Shown here piece after piece: positions 24,224-35,354 of a stretch of DNA of 64,000 nucleotides. Made by a program: the position numbers and the translations under genes. The stretch spans positions 3,577,151 to 3,641,150 of the forward strand of contig BCHH01000003.1 of NCBI GenBank assembly GCA_001599595.1, in the 5' to 3' direction. The notes beneath the pieces were generated by a model. That model saw only the letters and a list, made by a program, of their open reading frames with translations, did not search any database and had not been told where the DNA came from. Each line of letters opens with the position of its first letter. The stretch's first letter is position 1. Source of the DNA: Beverwykella pulmonaria (taxonomy: Eukaryota; Ascomycota; Dothideomycetes; Pleosporales; Melanommataceae).

Positions 24224-27142
24224 TCAACTCAGATCCAAGACCTCAATCTCGCTCTCCCGCCATCTTCTCCTCGCCTTGCCTTTCAACACCACACCTTTGC
24301 GTTCTGTGCCTGCACCGTCGGCAGGACTACTTCCCGCCTCTACAAAAGCGAATGAACCGCTCAAGCTATCACGAAGAACGACCTCGCGTTTCTTCTTCTC
24401 CCTCGTTTTCCATGCCGCGGGTGGAGATGTGCGTGGGGAGCGGCGAAGTGTAGATGTGATTGGTGAAGTTCGGGCTGGGGGGGTGGAAGCCAGTACCAGG
24501 GGTGTCATGTGGTCAGGGGAGGGAGTGTTAAACAATGAAGTTACGGATTGCACTGCAGGCGCGGGTGCGAGGGTTGGTGCTGGTACGGGGGAAGACAGTT
24601 GGGTGAGGTCCAAGGTCTCGATTTCTGCGGATGCAGTTTTGCGCAGACGAGGAGAGGTACGTCGTGGTTCAGCTATGATTCGAGATGGAGCAGTGGGTTT
24701 GGATTTGGAAGTGGATAAGGATGGAAATACGCAACATGAGCTTGAGTTCGAGCTTGTGAATTGAGATGCATTGGGGGATATGGACTGCAAGGGCGAACGG
24801 GTCCGTGACGCTGCGGCGGAGGTCTGATGAGGATTTGTAGGCTGCGTAGCAGGTGGAGATTTAGGTGGCGATGAGAGTGTCAGGTCGAGCGTTTCTATCT
24901 CCCTCCTGGATGCGTGAAATTGAGGTGACGCTGGTATTGGCGCCGCTATTGGCGTCGTCTTTCGAGGCTTTGTAGGTGTGACTGCTGGGGAAGATCGAGA
25001 CCACGTATCCAACGTAGTCTGTATACGCTTCCCAGGCGATGATAAAACAGATGCCTGTAGTGTTTCGCGTGCTACTGGTTGGTTCCGTGTCGTTCGTGTC
25101 CGCGCCTTTTTGGCGGGAAGCTGAGCAGGCGATGGTAGTACTGGTGAACTGACAAGATCCAGCATCTCGAAGGAACCGAGCTTGGAAGGAGTCGCTGGGC
25201 GATCTTGAATGGCGCTTGAGTTCGCGGGCAGTGTGTGGGAGCGCTGTATTGGGGCTCTCTTCTTTCGTTTGGTAACACTGGAAGGTAGCTCTTCTGGCAG
25301 TTGCGAGAGAGGATTTTCTTTAGCTTGCTGAGAAGGAGCAGTAATCAGAGGTCTGGGTGGTGGTGAAGACACGAGACTGATTGCATCCCTCCGGCTTTTC
25401 CCAGCTGGCTGTGTAACCACTGGAAGGTCTGATGAATGGTCATGTAGCTTTGGCATTGCCTGAGATTTCTTGACCCCAGGTTTTGTGACCTTGGCATAAT
25501 CATTGAGAGATCGTTGGTTTATATGCCCTGTAGTCTTTGCTCTTCTGGTGCCCTTCGGTTTTGGGGCTGCTTTGTTGGCCTCCTTAGCAGTAGCTGCTTT
25601 CTTCGGCTTCTGGCGAGTTGCTTCCCAGTCCTGCACCTTTAGTGGTATGCCGACTTTGACAATGCTCTCCATGACCCATACTCTCATAGGTTTATAAGGG
25701 TCGAACTTCGTCGGTGCACGCTTTTTAGGCGCTCCCTCCTCGTCACCCTCGTCGATCTCTAATACCACTTCAAGCTCGCCGTCACTATCGTCGTCTGGGC
25801 CGCGCTCCGGTAGCTCAACGTCTGTGTCTGGCTCTTCTGCGTCTAGGTCAATCTTCACGAGATCTATAGGTATGAAGCTGACACGGATTTCTGTTGTGTT
25901 ATCTGTATCGCCATGCTGTCGCTTGGCGTGGAGGCCTTTCACGAGGAGAGCCTCGTTTTCCTGTATTACCCGGAGGTCATGTGCAGGGGATCGGTTTGCT
26001 GCTTCTCCTCTCAAGCGTAAATGGCGGACGAGCAGCGATGGGGCGAGGCTGCGAATGAAGTGTTTTGCATCGTTCAGTTTGGCCCAACCAAACGCATCCA
26101 ATGTAAATGAACGAAGGCCTGCAAAGTCGACATCTTGGTCCCATTTTATGGAGCGTCGTAGTTTCTCCAATCCAGCCTCATTCGAGACGACAGGGTGGGT
26201 GTAATAGCCTAGGATATCTGCGCGGGGAAAGTCGTCCGGAATCCTTAAGGTCCCATGCCTGCGCTTGAACAGCTTGCTCTCGTTCGTCTTAAGCTCATGC
26301 TGTAGCCGCTCCCTCCACTCCTGCATGGCCTTGCGGTCGCCATTGGCAATTTTGCACAGATCGCTCCCAAAGCCAGCCCTTGCCGCCTCACATGCTGTCT
26401 TTGGTCCGCAACCAGGAATGCCCTCTGGGACGTAGTCTCCACCACTCATCAAGGCGATGAGAATCATTCCTTCGCGATCCAACCCTGAGGGTCCGTTCTT
26501 CGTTTTAACGGCGTCGTATACGTTGACGTGAGTGGGAGTCTTGGCCGACTTTTGCTCTGGAGACCAGTTTCGTATTGTTATCCCACTTCCAAACATCATG
26601 GTATCTACATCTTCACTGAGCACCGCATCGACTATGCCTTCCCGCTGTAGAAGTGCGCATTCGGCCTCTGCCTCCCCTGGCGCAAGATGTATAGGAAAGC
26701 CAAACTGTTTCAACAGCTGCTTCGCTAGAAATTCGGGTATTGACGCGACGGTGGGCCCGGTCCTCTTGTTCCTTTTGAACGGCGGCTTATTTGGTCCATC
26801 GAATACAAAAACGGGATGAATGGAGAGGGCGATCATTCTTAAAAGTCGGTAATAGAAAGTTCTCAGAGCTGGGTTCGTTCCGCCTATCCATTGCCACGTT
26901 AGCCATTGGTCACAGAACCGGTAAGCAGGTGATATGATGCACCTTTACTGGCCTGTATCTGAAATAGCCATATGGAAACATCGATAGCGATGCGGAAGGG
27001 CCGCCCCGTCTCTTCAAACTTGTCGATGGCAAGTTTCGCAAAGGCAATGCGCTCGCCTGGGCCAATTTCCTTGTAGATACTGTGAATATTAGTATGCTGT
27101 TGCAGATAGACGAGAGGGCGTCTCTCACCCATGAATGCCCAT
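24224..27142 (-). CDS. YEN1: Holliday-junction resolvase, XPG/GEN1 family
   Basis: Minus-strand exons 27129-27142 (14 bp), 26943-27079 and 24224-26883, giving 936 residues. The tiny first exon is needed to restore the invariant N-terminus MGIHGIYKEIGPGERI; introns are 49 and 59 bp. The XPG-N domain has RIAIDVSIWLF with the catalytic Asp and HPVFVFDGPNKPPFKR; the XPG-I domain has HLAPGEAEAECALLQ and LSEDVDTMMFG with the acidic metal ligands; the helix-hairpin-helix follows at GCGPKTACEAARAGF. A second structured region (to about residue 420) resembles the GEN1 chromodomain area. The last 450 residues are Ser/Pro/Lys-rich with many SP/TP sites, as in Yen1, whose nuclear import and activity are controlled by CDK phosphorylation. 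It cuts Holliday junctions late in mitosis. Confidence 0.93.
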
Positions 27143-27338
27143 CTTGTCGCGCGGCCATTAGAATGCTGCTGGTGTCGGTGCCTTGAGGTGGTGTTGTCTT
27201 GAGGATCACCACCTGAGCGATAAGATTGTTGCTATGGGCAACGAACCGAAATACGGGAAAGCATTCCAAGCTCCCGCACGCTCGCATCGCTGCCGCGCAC
27301 CGACATCACTCTCATTCCCCGCCTATTTGTCTCTCACC
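27143..27338. promoter_or_regulatory. Short divergent promoter, YEN1 / AT-hook gene
   Basis: Only 196 bp separate the two start codons, so the promoters must be shared or overlapping. The AT-hook frame stays open upstream to 27,183, but this stretch also holds the YEN1 leader. No individual binding site is claimed. Confidence 0.5.
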
Positions 27339-30300
27339 ATGGCCCCACGAAGAGTGACGTCCACCATGTCTAACGACGATGACTTCGACCGCAGCTACCC
27401 TGAATCGTCCCCAGACCCTCTCGCCGGATCCATCACAGCAAACAAGCCAAAGCCGCGACGCAAGCCCGCGCGCTCGTCGAACGCGCCGCTCGAGTCAACC
27501 TCACCCAGCAAGCAGAACCGCCACTCCAGCATCGCTGAGCAGGTGCTGGAAGGGTTCTCGTCGCCCTGCAAGTCCATGGTTATGAACACTGGCCGGACCG
27601 GCGACGCGAGCCCGTGGCGCATCAAGGTCACAGTCGAAGCAGAGCCAGGAAGCGACAGTAACATGGAATCCCCACTAGTCAAACACCTGACGCGCACGAA
27701 AACAACCACCGTTCCTCTCAAAGACCCCGACGCGTCGTCGCCCGTCAAACGACTCGGCAGACCCAGGAAATCGGAGGCATCCAGCAGCGCAAAGTCAAAG
27801 CGGAGCGGCACGCCCGTTCGAAGGAGGTCGACATCAAAGGGAAGGAATCCGAGTGTGGGGGCTGGAGATGCAGATGTAGATGCAGACACCACCGACAGTG
27901 CACCGAAGAAACGAGGAGGACGCGCAAGGAAGAGCGTCCAGCCTGCGATTGAGGACGATGATTTGCTGGACTTGGGCCACGACCTATCAAAAGATGCGTC
28001 TCTCGGGGATGCGAACTTCACAACCACTGTTGATGTCGATGTTGCTCCTAAGAGACGTGGCCGACCCCGGAAGAGCAACCAGCCTGTAATCCAAGACAAG
28101 GAGATTGTAGTCGAAAACGAGGACCAAGATAAAGAGAGCTCAACAACAGACGCCATGCCTGCGAGTTCTGCTCTACCACCCAAGAAGCGCAGGGGTCGTC
28201 CAAGGAAGAGCCAACTTGCGAATGAAGATACAGGAATATTGGCTGTAATCGAAGACCTCATTGACACGACTCCTGCAACTACTGCTAGACCACGAGCTGA
28301 AGCACTAGATATACAAGCTCCCATCGCAACACCAGAGCCAGCAGCACAGTCAGTCATACCCGTCATTCAGACAACGCTTGCCACTCCTCAGGAACCTCAG
28401 CAGAAGCTTGCTCCGACTCCTCCCCTCAATTTGATTTCCCTTGTCCCACCAAAGGAAAAGTCCAGGCGGCCGAAGCTTTTGGGGTTTGAAGAGCCAACGG
28501 TCTTCACACCTCCAGAAACAGACCTCTCCAGACGACTTCATGCGCGCAAGGGCACTCCAGCTGCGAAAGCAAATATCATAGTGGAGGACTCTGACGAGGG
28601 CAGTGAGATTGATACACCGTCCGGTACCGATGAAGAAGCTGGCGTTGTTGTGTCACATAACGAAGACCCACTTTTACAAGCTGCGATCGAACCTGGAGGA
28701 GCTGAACCAATTCGAAGCCAGATTGAGGACGATGATTTCGAATACAACGAGCCTCAAGATGTCACCAACTTTGATTTCGATGAAGGCGCCACCAGAGCAG
28801 TCGATGACACGGCCATTCTCGAGAGCGAAAGTTTTAGTATGATCTCCGTTGATTCCTTGCCTAGCAGAAGTGGCCATAGCAGCCCGCCGAACGAAAATGG
28901 TAGCAAGTTTACCACGGTTGGAAATATGGAGTCGGTGCTTGATCAATCCTATCTCCAAATACCTTCAGCAACCTCTCGCAGTGCACGTAGTAGTCCACGC
29001 CAACTAGCGAAGTCGCCTGCTGAACCTTCATGCATCGCACCAGGTACGTACCAGATGAGATCATCTCCGCCAGCTCCCCCGAGACGAGAGCAAACTCCGT
29101 CCATTGACTCGCGATGTCCTTCAAATCCACCATCCATCGTGCCCGCCAACTTCTCTCCATCACAAGTGGAAACACCAAAGATTGGACGAGTCGTCAAGGC
29201 AGGAGTTGCGCTTCAAGGGGTCCTGGATCCTAACCGCATCACCCCGTCTACCTCGTCATCCAAGGGGTTGGAGAAGAAGAGAGATAGCCTCGATGATCTT
29301 TTCCGAGGTTTCAGTGAAGGCACCAGGAGGGAACTTCAAGCCGGACTCCGCCTCGGAGAACAATTGGCACAACAAAGTCATCCCGGCAGAGATTCTAGGC
29401 CAGCGTTGTCAAGTCCACCCAACGTTCTTGTACCCGCAGAGTCATCTGACGACATTTTCTGCCCGCGAGCAAAGCATAGAGCGTCACGCCTTCTCACGCC
29501 TGAAGATCAGGCTGATTACACGCTGCCACTTCCTCCGCCACCCACTGAAGACACTGAAGTGCACTATCCGACGTTGATGGCTCCTGAGCAAAACTCTTAT
29601 CTCGTCAGCCCTGCAAGGAGCGAAGATGAAATGAGCTGGCGCGCTGACACACCCGAAGTTCAAGAAATCACCACGGATTGCAACGGTTTTGTAACTGCTA
29701 CCAACGAGCGGGGCGAAGAAATTCGTGGAACAGAGATCTACATTATCTCAGATGAAGAGGTGGACGAGGAGTACTCCGACATGTGGCAAGAAGAGGCTAG
29801 TCGATCTTCTGGACCACCTGAAGGTAAAGATGGTGTGCCAGAGTCAGCATCTAATAAGACTCCCCAATTGCAGGATCTATTTACCAACGATGGTCCAAAC
29901 AAGCCAGCCAGGGGAAAACTTCCAAAAACGTGGCGCCGGAAGAGCTCGAACGACTTCAACTACAGCGACGAAGCAGAACCCGAGCCCGAGACTCAGCAAC
30001 CACAATCTTCCTCATCCAGTGAATCCACCCCTGCGAAATTAGACGAGGGAAAAGGGAAGGCAATGGCTCCCATTGTCGAAGAGCAATACCTCCAAGACGA
30101 AGAGGACGGCTTCAGTGAAGCCAGTGATGATACAGGCATGTTTTTCCAATCTACCCTCCCCAATGTTTTCAACAAAAAGAGGAGGGTTGAACGAAGGGCG
30201 CAGAAGAGTGAAAAAGTGGATCTTTCACTGCTTTTAGCTGAAGGAGAAAGTCTGCTTCCCGAATCCTCTCCCACTGCCCCTGTTATAAAGAGTCCTACCA

Positions 30301-31448
30301 AGCCAACCCCCTTCAAGAACACACCTCCTCGCTTGGCAGCTCTACAAGCGTCTCCAGTAAAAAGTAGCCCACTTCGACAAGAAATTCGAGTATCAGATTC
30401 GGAGGACAGCTATCGGCAAGGTCTTGAAGAGTCATCAATTCTCCCTGCAAGCTCCCCTTTTCGCACAATGGTCGACGATCAATCAAACTTCATAGGCTCT
30501 AACGAGCAACAACTTTGTGCAGAAATGGAAGAACAGACAGACTCCAGCATCCGACATCTGCGGAACGAAGCAGACGAGTATCTACACGCATACGAGCCCC
30601 AGGAGCGAACACTCGAAGAGATCGAGGAAGTGACAGAACGATCGCACAGCTATCAATCAAGTGTACTTCCCTCTTCGCCACCGCAAGCGATCAAAGACAG
30701 TATCCTTGCACCCAAGCGAGCATATGCTCCTCTCTTCGAGAACGTGGAGGACGCATCGGCTTCGTCGTCAAAGGCTCGAGCCTCGTCTGCATCAGCCGGA
30801 GAGAAGCGTCCCAATCGGATATCTTCGTCAACTCCAGTCATTGCTAGAGCGCCACCGGCCGAAGAAACCCCTCAAACCGGTCTCTTCACCCGACTCACCG
30901 CGTCTCTCTGGGGTGCCCTTGGAACTACCACCGCTTCGCCTCTTCACCCAGTAGTAGCGAAATTCGATCCTCTGCCCAAAGTAGAACCCTGGACGAAGAC
31001 CCATTACAAAACCCTCGATGCTCTATATCAACTTCACAGGAAACAACCAGCCTTGTTCGCCCCGTCTACATCATCAAACACGAGTAACACAAACAACGCG
31101 CTGCTGATTTGGTTCCAAAGCCAGCACGAAAAGAAGGGATGCAGGTATGTTGGCGCTCGATTTAGTAGCTGGGGCTACAATGTTACCCTGACTGAGTCGC
31201 TCGTTGTACTCTGCGCGGTGTATATGCAACTTCTGACGCGGAATAATATTGCGGACTATGAGCAAGCGAGTGGGAAGACGATCCAGATGGGCGATTGCGG
31301 TTCCGGTGTTCCCGGTACCGTTATTGATGGTAATGAAGTGGTTAAGAGGCTAACGAGTGTGATTATGGGCGAGGAGCTGAGGAGGGATGAACGGAAGGGT
31401 AGAGAAATTAAGAGGGAGGGCGCGATGACGGTGGTGTGGCCGAAATAG
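27339..31448 (+). CDS. Large AT-hook DNA-binding protein
   Basis: A single uninterrupted frame of 1369 residues. Four AT-hook-like cores lie near residues 140 (RLGRPRKS), 192 (RGGRARKS), 240 (RRGRPRKS) and 285 (RRGRPRKS); such hooks bind the minor groove of A/T-rich DNA. The middle 900 residues are Ser/Pro/Glu-rich, with many SSP motifs, and are probably disordered. The last 160 residues (from about 1208) form the only folded-looking block, with PWTKTHYKTLDALYQLH, KGCRYVGARFSSWGYNV and LVVLCAVYMQLL. Similar fungal proteins are usually labelled AT DNA-binding protein, without a known role; I infer a chromatin or nuclear function. Start chosen at MAPRRVTSTM; the second Met at 27,366 is possible. 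Head to head with YEN1. Confidence 0.8.
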   Translation: MAPRRVTSTMSNDDDFDRSYPESSPDPLAGSITANKPKPRRKPARSSNAPLESTSPSKQNRHSSIAEQVLEGFSSPCKSMVMNTGRTGDASPWRIKVTVEAEPGSDSNMESPLVKHLTRTKTTTVPLKDPDASSPVKRLGRPRKSEASSSAKSKRSGTPVRRRSTSKGRNPSVGAGDADVDADTTDSAPKKRGGRARKSVQPAIEDDDLLDLGHDLSKDASLGDANFTTTVDVDVAPKRRGRPRKSNQPVIQDKEIVVENEDQDKESSTTDAMPASSALPPKKRRGRPRKSQLANEDTGILAVIEDLIDTTPATTARPRAEALDIQAPIATPEPAAQSVIPVIQTTLATPQEPQQKLAPTPPLNLISLVPPKEKSRRPKLLGFEEPTVFTPPETDLSRRLHARKGTPAAKANIIVEDSDEGSEIDTPSGTDEEAGVVVSHNEDPLLQAAIEPGGAEPIRSQIEDDDFEYNEPQDVTNFDFDEGATRAVDDTAILESESFSMISVDSLPSRSGHSSPPNENGSKFTTVGNMESVLDQSYLQIPSATSRSARSSPRQLAKSPAEPSCIAPGTYQMRSSPPAPPRREQTPSIDSRCPSNPPSIVPANFSPSQVETPKIGRVVKAGVALQGVLDPNRITPSTSSSKGLEKKRDSLDDLFRGFSEGTRRELQAGLRLGEQLAQQSHPGRDSRPALSSPPNVLVPAESSDDIFCPRAKHRASRLLTPEDQADYTLPLPPPPTEDTEVHYPTLMAPEQNSYLVSPARSEDEMSWRADTPEVQEITTDCNGFVTATNERGEEIRGTEIYIISDEEVDEEYSDMWQEEASRSSGPPEGKDGVPESASNKTPQLQDLFTNDGPNKPARGKLPKTWRRKSSNDFNYSDEAEPEPETQQPQSSSSSESTPAKLDEGKGKAMAPIVEEQYLQDEEDGFSEASDDTGMFFQSTLPNVFNKKRRVERRAQKSEKVDLSLLLAEGESLLPESSPTAPVIKSPTKPTPFKNTPPRLAALQASPVKSSPLRQEIRVSDSEDSYRQGLEESSILPASSPFRTMVDDQSNFIGSNEQQLCAEMEEQTDSSIRHLRNEADEYLHAYEPQERTLEEIEEVTERSHSYQSSVLPSSPPQAIKDSILAPKRAYAPLFENVEDASASSSKARASSASAGEKRPNRISSSTPVIARAPPAEETPQTGLFTRLTASLWGALGTTTASPLHPVVAKFDPLPKVEPWTKTHYKTLDALYQLHRKQPALFAPSTSSNTSNTNNALLIWFQSQHEKKGCRYVGARFSSWGYNVTLTESLVVLCAVYMQLLTRNNIADYEQASGKTIQMGDCGSGVPGTVIDGNEVVKRLTSVIMGEELRRDERKGREIKREGAMTVVWPK

Positions 31449-32175
31449 TGGTGCTTGCTGTTTATTGTTGCTGATTTCTTCTTCCACTATACGTTCGATG
31501 TTTGGTCTCATGGAGTTGGAAATGTGAATGGTGTTGGATGATATTGGTGTTTCTTGGTCGCTGTTGGATATAGAGCGCTTCTGGAGTTTGTTGTTTTGAG
31601 GGGATGGATGAACGATTATGATACATTATTCCCACTATGATAAAACCTTTTGTTTTGCTCGTCTTGCTCCATTTGTGCTCAGGTCAGCGAGATATATGAT
31701 TGGTGCTGGCTAAGAGGCTGAGTGGGGACTAAATATGGTGAATATTACAGATGAGGTGCCGATTAGGATGCTGAGGAGGAAGCCTAGAAAGGTGAGTGAC
31801 TCGGACTATGTGTCAATCAGAAAGCTGAGAGGAAGGCGTAACCTAGGAAGAGAGCAGAAGGATTGCTAAAACTCTACGCCGCCTGCTCCATTTGCTAGAA
31901 CTAAATATCCCTTGTTTACTAATCAACTCTTCTATGCATTAAAGGCAGCAGAAGTAATTTATAGGGTGCAGAGTACAGAGACAAATTGCATTGCATTGCA
32001 GTGCTGATAGATTGAGGTGAGGTCGCATTCATTCTCGTGGCAACTACGCTCTAACTGGATTGAGCTAGATGATGCACTGGCCAAGACCTCGAAAGCAACA
32101 CTTCAGACTCCCCTTCTAGAAAAACATCAACCACAATTCAATATTCTTACACCCCTTTCACGGCTCAGGCCTATC
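31449..32175. other. Intergenic region
   Basis: Downstream of the AT-hook gene and upstream of the tandem pair. Purine-rich on the plus strand around 31,700-31,870, with two loosely similar segments (near 31,770 and 31,815), too weak to call a repeat. No gene seen. Confidence 0.5.
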
Positions 32176-32678
32176 ATGTTCCTCACCCCCGTCCTCCGCC
32201 GCGCGCATGGCCTCCTCCGCCACGCATCCGTGTACGAAGCACGCACATATGCGAAGCACACACTCTGCCAATGGCAACATTTCTATGTCCGTTTCCAATG
32301 TCTCCCCCATGGGTCCTCCCGCCTCACGTCTCACAGGCGATTACTATCGATGAAGGCCTAGAAGTTTATGTGCGGCAGCCGACACACTCTTGGGGCGACA
32401 TCTCACCCCGCCGGAGGAAGAATCTGCTAAATAGAGTCAATAAGAGGTTGGACGAGGTGAATATTCAGGGCGTGGATTGTTGGACCCTCGCGTGGAGGAT
32501 GAATGAGGTTATGAGGTCGGTGCATCGGTATAAGAATCCTTGTATGTATTTGGTGAGGATATTCTGAAAGGGGAAATAGGCGGCTAACAAGAGCGTAGTT
32601 AATCGGAGGGTGAGGAAATTGAGGAGGAATGTGGACGAGGAGGTGGAGGGCATGGTACATGAGTCGGGGAAGACATGA
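32176..32678 (+). CDS. Small unrecognised protein, tandem paralogue A
   Basis: Exons 32176-32286, 32337-32541 and 32599-32678 give 131 residues. The first donor is gtccgt (weak), the others ordinary. The N-terminus MFLTPVLRRAHGLLRHASVY is basic, amphipathic and without acids, so mitochondrial targeting is plausible. Then come ARTYA, QWQHFY at the first junction, AITIDEGLEVYV, THSWGDISPRRRKNLLNRVN and DCWTLAWRMN. It is paralogous to the next gene: the same order of motifs and the same two intron positions, the first in phase 0 after the Tyr of QWxxFY. No family was recognised. The matching exon structure and conserved pattern in two diverged copies argue that both are real genes. Confidence 0.68.
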
Positions 32679-32941
32679 GAATTATTAACGAGGGAGATAC
32701 GGTTATTGATATTTGATACTTAAAGTGTCGCTAGAGCATGCTAATGATATAGAGATTACTTAGAAGACGAGATGTGTATCTGCTCACATAAAAAAGTGGT
32801 ATAAACCCACATGTGATTGCTTCTCATAGTTCAGTACGAAGGCCCGTGCACAGCCTTAGCGATCCCGGTCCTACCCTAAACCCTCTAACACCATGTCCAC
32901 CATCCATCAATCCACTCCTTTCCATCCCCCCAACACCGCTC

Positions 32942-33588
32942 ATGATACGTACAGCCGTCCTCCGCTATCGAGTTGCCGGATTATCGCATTTGCCGATTCT
33001 ATCGCCTACGATTGATGCGCGGACGTATGCTGGGCTCTCGGAGACCCAATGGCAGCGGTTTTACGTACGTCTGGTACCATTCACTGATTAATTCATTTCA
33101 AATCTCCCTCACGTGTCTCTTTTCCACAGTTCCTATCATCAACACTTTTCATTCCTCTGCTGTTCACCCAAACCACGCACCCAACCCTCATCGTACGCAC
33201 AACAAACTAACTTTTAAAAAGGCGATAACATCCAAAGAAGGCGAAACGCTGCACAAAACACACCCAACATGGCGCTGGGGCAATGTGCCACCGCCCGAAC
33301 GCTCTAACCTAAAACACCGCGTCAACATGCAGCTGCAAGAAGAAAACATGCCGGAGATCGACGACTTCACGCTCGCGTGGCGCATGTCACGATATTTTTC
33401 TTGGGCGCAGCGTATGCGTACGTCCTCCTTTTTTCTATTTATCTTCGAAGAGGGTCTTCCATTCTTTTTTCTTCTCTTTTTTTTTTGGTTAAACAAAGGC
33501 AGTGAAGAATCAGCGGCGACAGCCGAGTTGGTATAAGGAGGGGCATGGGGAGATGTCTGAGGCGATAAGGAATGAGCAGAGTCCTTAG
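32942..33588 (+). CDS. Small unrecognised protein, tandem paralogue B
   Basis: Exons 32942-33064, 33222-33417 and 33503-33588 give 134 residues. Intron 1 (157 bp) has a good gtacgt donor. Parallel features to copy A: a basic N-terminus (MIRTAVLRYRVAGLSHL), DARTYA, QWQRFY at the first junction, AITSKEGETL, THPTWRWGNVPPPERSN and DFTLAWRMS, then a basic C-terminal exon. For the last exon I chose the acceptor at 33,502 because the product aligns with copy A; the acceptor four bases upstream gives a shorter tail. A T-rich run lies inside intron 2. A TATA-like element (ggtataaaccc) sits about 140 bp before the start. Function unknown. Confidence 0.66.
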
Positions 33589-33971
33589 CGTGGGCTATCG
33601 ACGAGGATGAGGGATGTGGTTGTGAGGTTCGTTACGAATTGAAAAGACAATATACCCAGCAATTTAAAGCGTGTCATACACTTGTATTTCGGTTCAACCT
33701 CGGAGAGTGTATAGATATCGCGCACAATCTCCACGTTCATCGATGCTGAATGACCTGACCAGCACTACCAAGCTCCATGCCTTTCATGATGATTTACCTA
33801 CCTTTCAGTATGAAGAAATCACTTTTAAGAAATTTTAGCTTTGATGCGACATGGAACGAACTTGATTTTGATTCACGCCCTCAGTAGCTAAAGTAACCTC
33901 GGACGTTCTATGCCAGACCCGACCGCTTGCTGCCATTAATTACATCTTTCCGCTACGGCCGCGAAGGCTCA
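33589..33971. other. Convergent intergenic region
   Basis: Between paralogue B (plus) and the epimerase (minus). No ORF, RNA gene or repeat was recognised. Confidence 0.55.
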
Positions 33972-35354
33972 TTATTTAACAGAGAATTCGTAGACCGCTT
34001 CTAGCACATACGGGTCATCACCGGGACCAAAGATCTGCCTCTTCTGTCGTTGCCACTCGGGTTGGTTGATGCCATCAATCCAGTCCTGTACCTCAAGCAC
34101 CATGCATCCGTACTGCTCAACCACACGGGGGCGGCCTTCCAGGCCCTGGGTTGACTTGATTGGCAGAGTTCCTGTTCATGGTGTTAGCACATACACAAAG
34201 GCATAGACCCTCGCGTTTGGACTTGCCGTTCTGTCCTCCACAGCTGTAAACCTGGAACGCTTCCTGATCGGTGAAGATGTTGAGAGAAATACCCGAGAAT
34301 TCGCTCGCCACTGTCGCTACAGGACCTGCAGTCCGCCAATCATAAGGACCGTTCTGCGCGCGATTGACGAGATAGCAGTTATCGTATCCAATGCAATTGG
34401 TTCCGCAGTTTCCGACCAGTTCTGGAGCGGTGTGATTGGCGCCTATCTGCTTAGGCGCCGACCAGAAATCGTTCACCGAGTACTGCTGGTTTGGTAGAAT
34501 GGTGCCATCGGGGATAAGGATGCCATCCACGCCAACACGCTGGCCGGAATAGGGCAAGTGTATACTGTGATTGAGCGCCGTCGGCGTGTCGGGGTTTGCG
34601 AAGCCGTCGAGGTTCCAGTAGGTCTGGTCTTATTAGCGCTTAACATTCCGGTGTCGATGTCGGTGCCACGTACGTGCGAGCTCAGCATGATGGGCGTCTT
34701 TTTGGTAGTCGCAAGAGCAACCATCTTGATGTGCCATTTGTTCGGGGTCATGGTGTATGTGATGTAGCTGACCACCTCGCCAGGAAACCCCTCCTTACCG
34801 TCGGGGTCGACAATGGAAAAGGTGATGGAGTCGGTCGTGTGCGCGACGACTGTGAAGTTTCGCTATGCGCAGGTCAACAACCTACACGTACGACCCTCTT
34901 GAACGACGTACATAATCCCAGCCATCAAGACCACCATGGAGCGTGTCTTTACCGCCGTTCTCATTCGGAACGACATGATACTCTTCACCGTCAATGACGA
35001 AGCTGCTGTTCTTGATGCGATTCGCGTAGCGACCTGGGCCGCGATTAGCTTCTATCAGATTCGAAAGGCACACAGCGTCGCACCGGGAACCCCTCCAAGA
35101 TGAGGATGGAAGGGGTCGACAGAATAGTGGCTCGCATTGTCGAAGCCAAGGACAATGTCACGCTGAATACCATGGGTGTCGTTGATGAAGAGGTTCGCAA
35201 TCGACGCGCCGTATGGAATGAACAGTCCACGGATTCCCTCAGCCGAGATTTCGTACTTGCCATCTGCGTCCGGCCCGAGGGTGCCATTGGGCGCGCTGTA
35301 CTGCGCGACGGCAGTAGCAGCGAACAGCGCTGTCAGCCTGGAGACGGTCAACAT
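33972..35354 (-). CDS. Secreted aldose 1-epimerase (mutarotase)
   Basis: Minus-strand exons 35084-35354, 34912-35033, 34674-34862, 34227-34623 and 33972-34171 give 392 residues. Splicing restores family strings at every junction: HLGGVPGRYANRIKN, GLDGWDYRNFTV, LSSHTYWNLDGF and NGTLPIKSTQGLEG. The last intron starts with GCAAGT, a GC-AG intron; no GT donor gives the right frame. The N-terminus (MLTVSRLTALFAATAVAQ) is a clear signal peptide, so the enzyme is secreted. The family interconverts alpha and beta anomers of galactose and other aldoses; the catalytic His lies in SSHTYW and the Glu near the C-terminus. An extra segment with four Cys (NCGTNCIGYDNC) probably makes disulfides. It may assist extracellular sugar use together with the alpha-galactosidase at 58 kb; that link is inference. 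Confidence 0.9.

Noticed and set aside
23850..24764. 304-codon plus-strand ORF over the 3' part of YEN1
   Set aside because: It runs antisense to the disordered YEN1 tail; no domain is present and the YEN1 frame is continuous.
27395..28366. 323-codon ORF antisense to the AT-hook gene
   Set aside because: It mirrors the Ser/Pro/Lys-rich codons of the plus-strand gene, has no motifs, and the plus strand carries clear AT hooks.
31760..31860. Possible direct repeat downstream of the AT-hook gene
   Set aside because: Only a loose purine-rich resemblance between two segments; too many mismatches to call.
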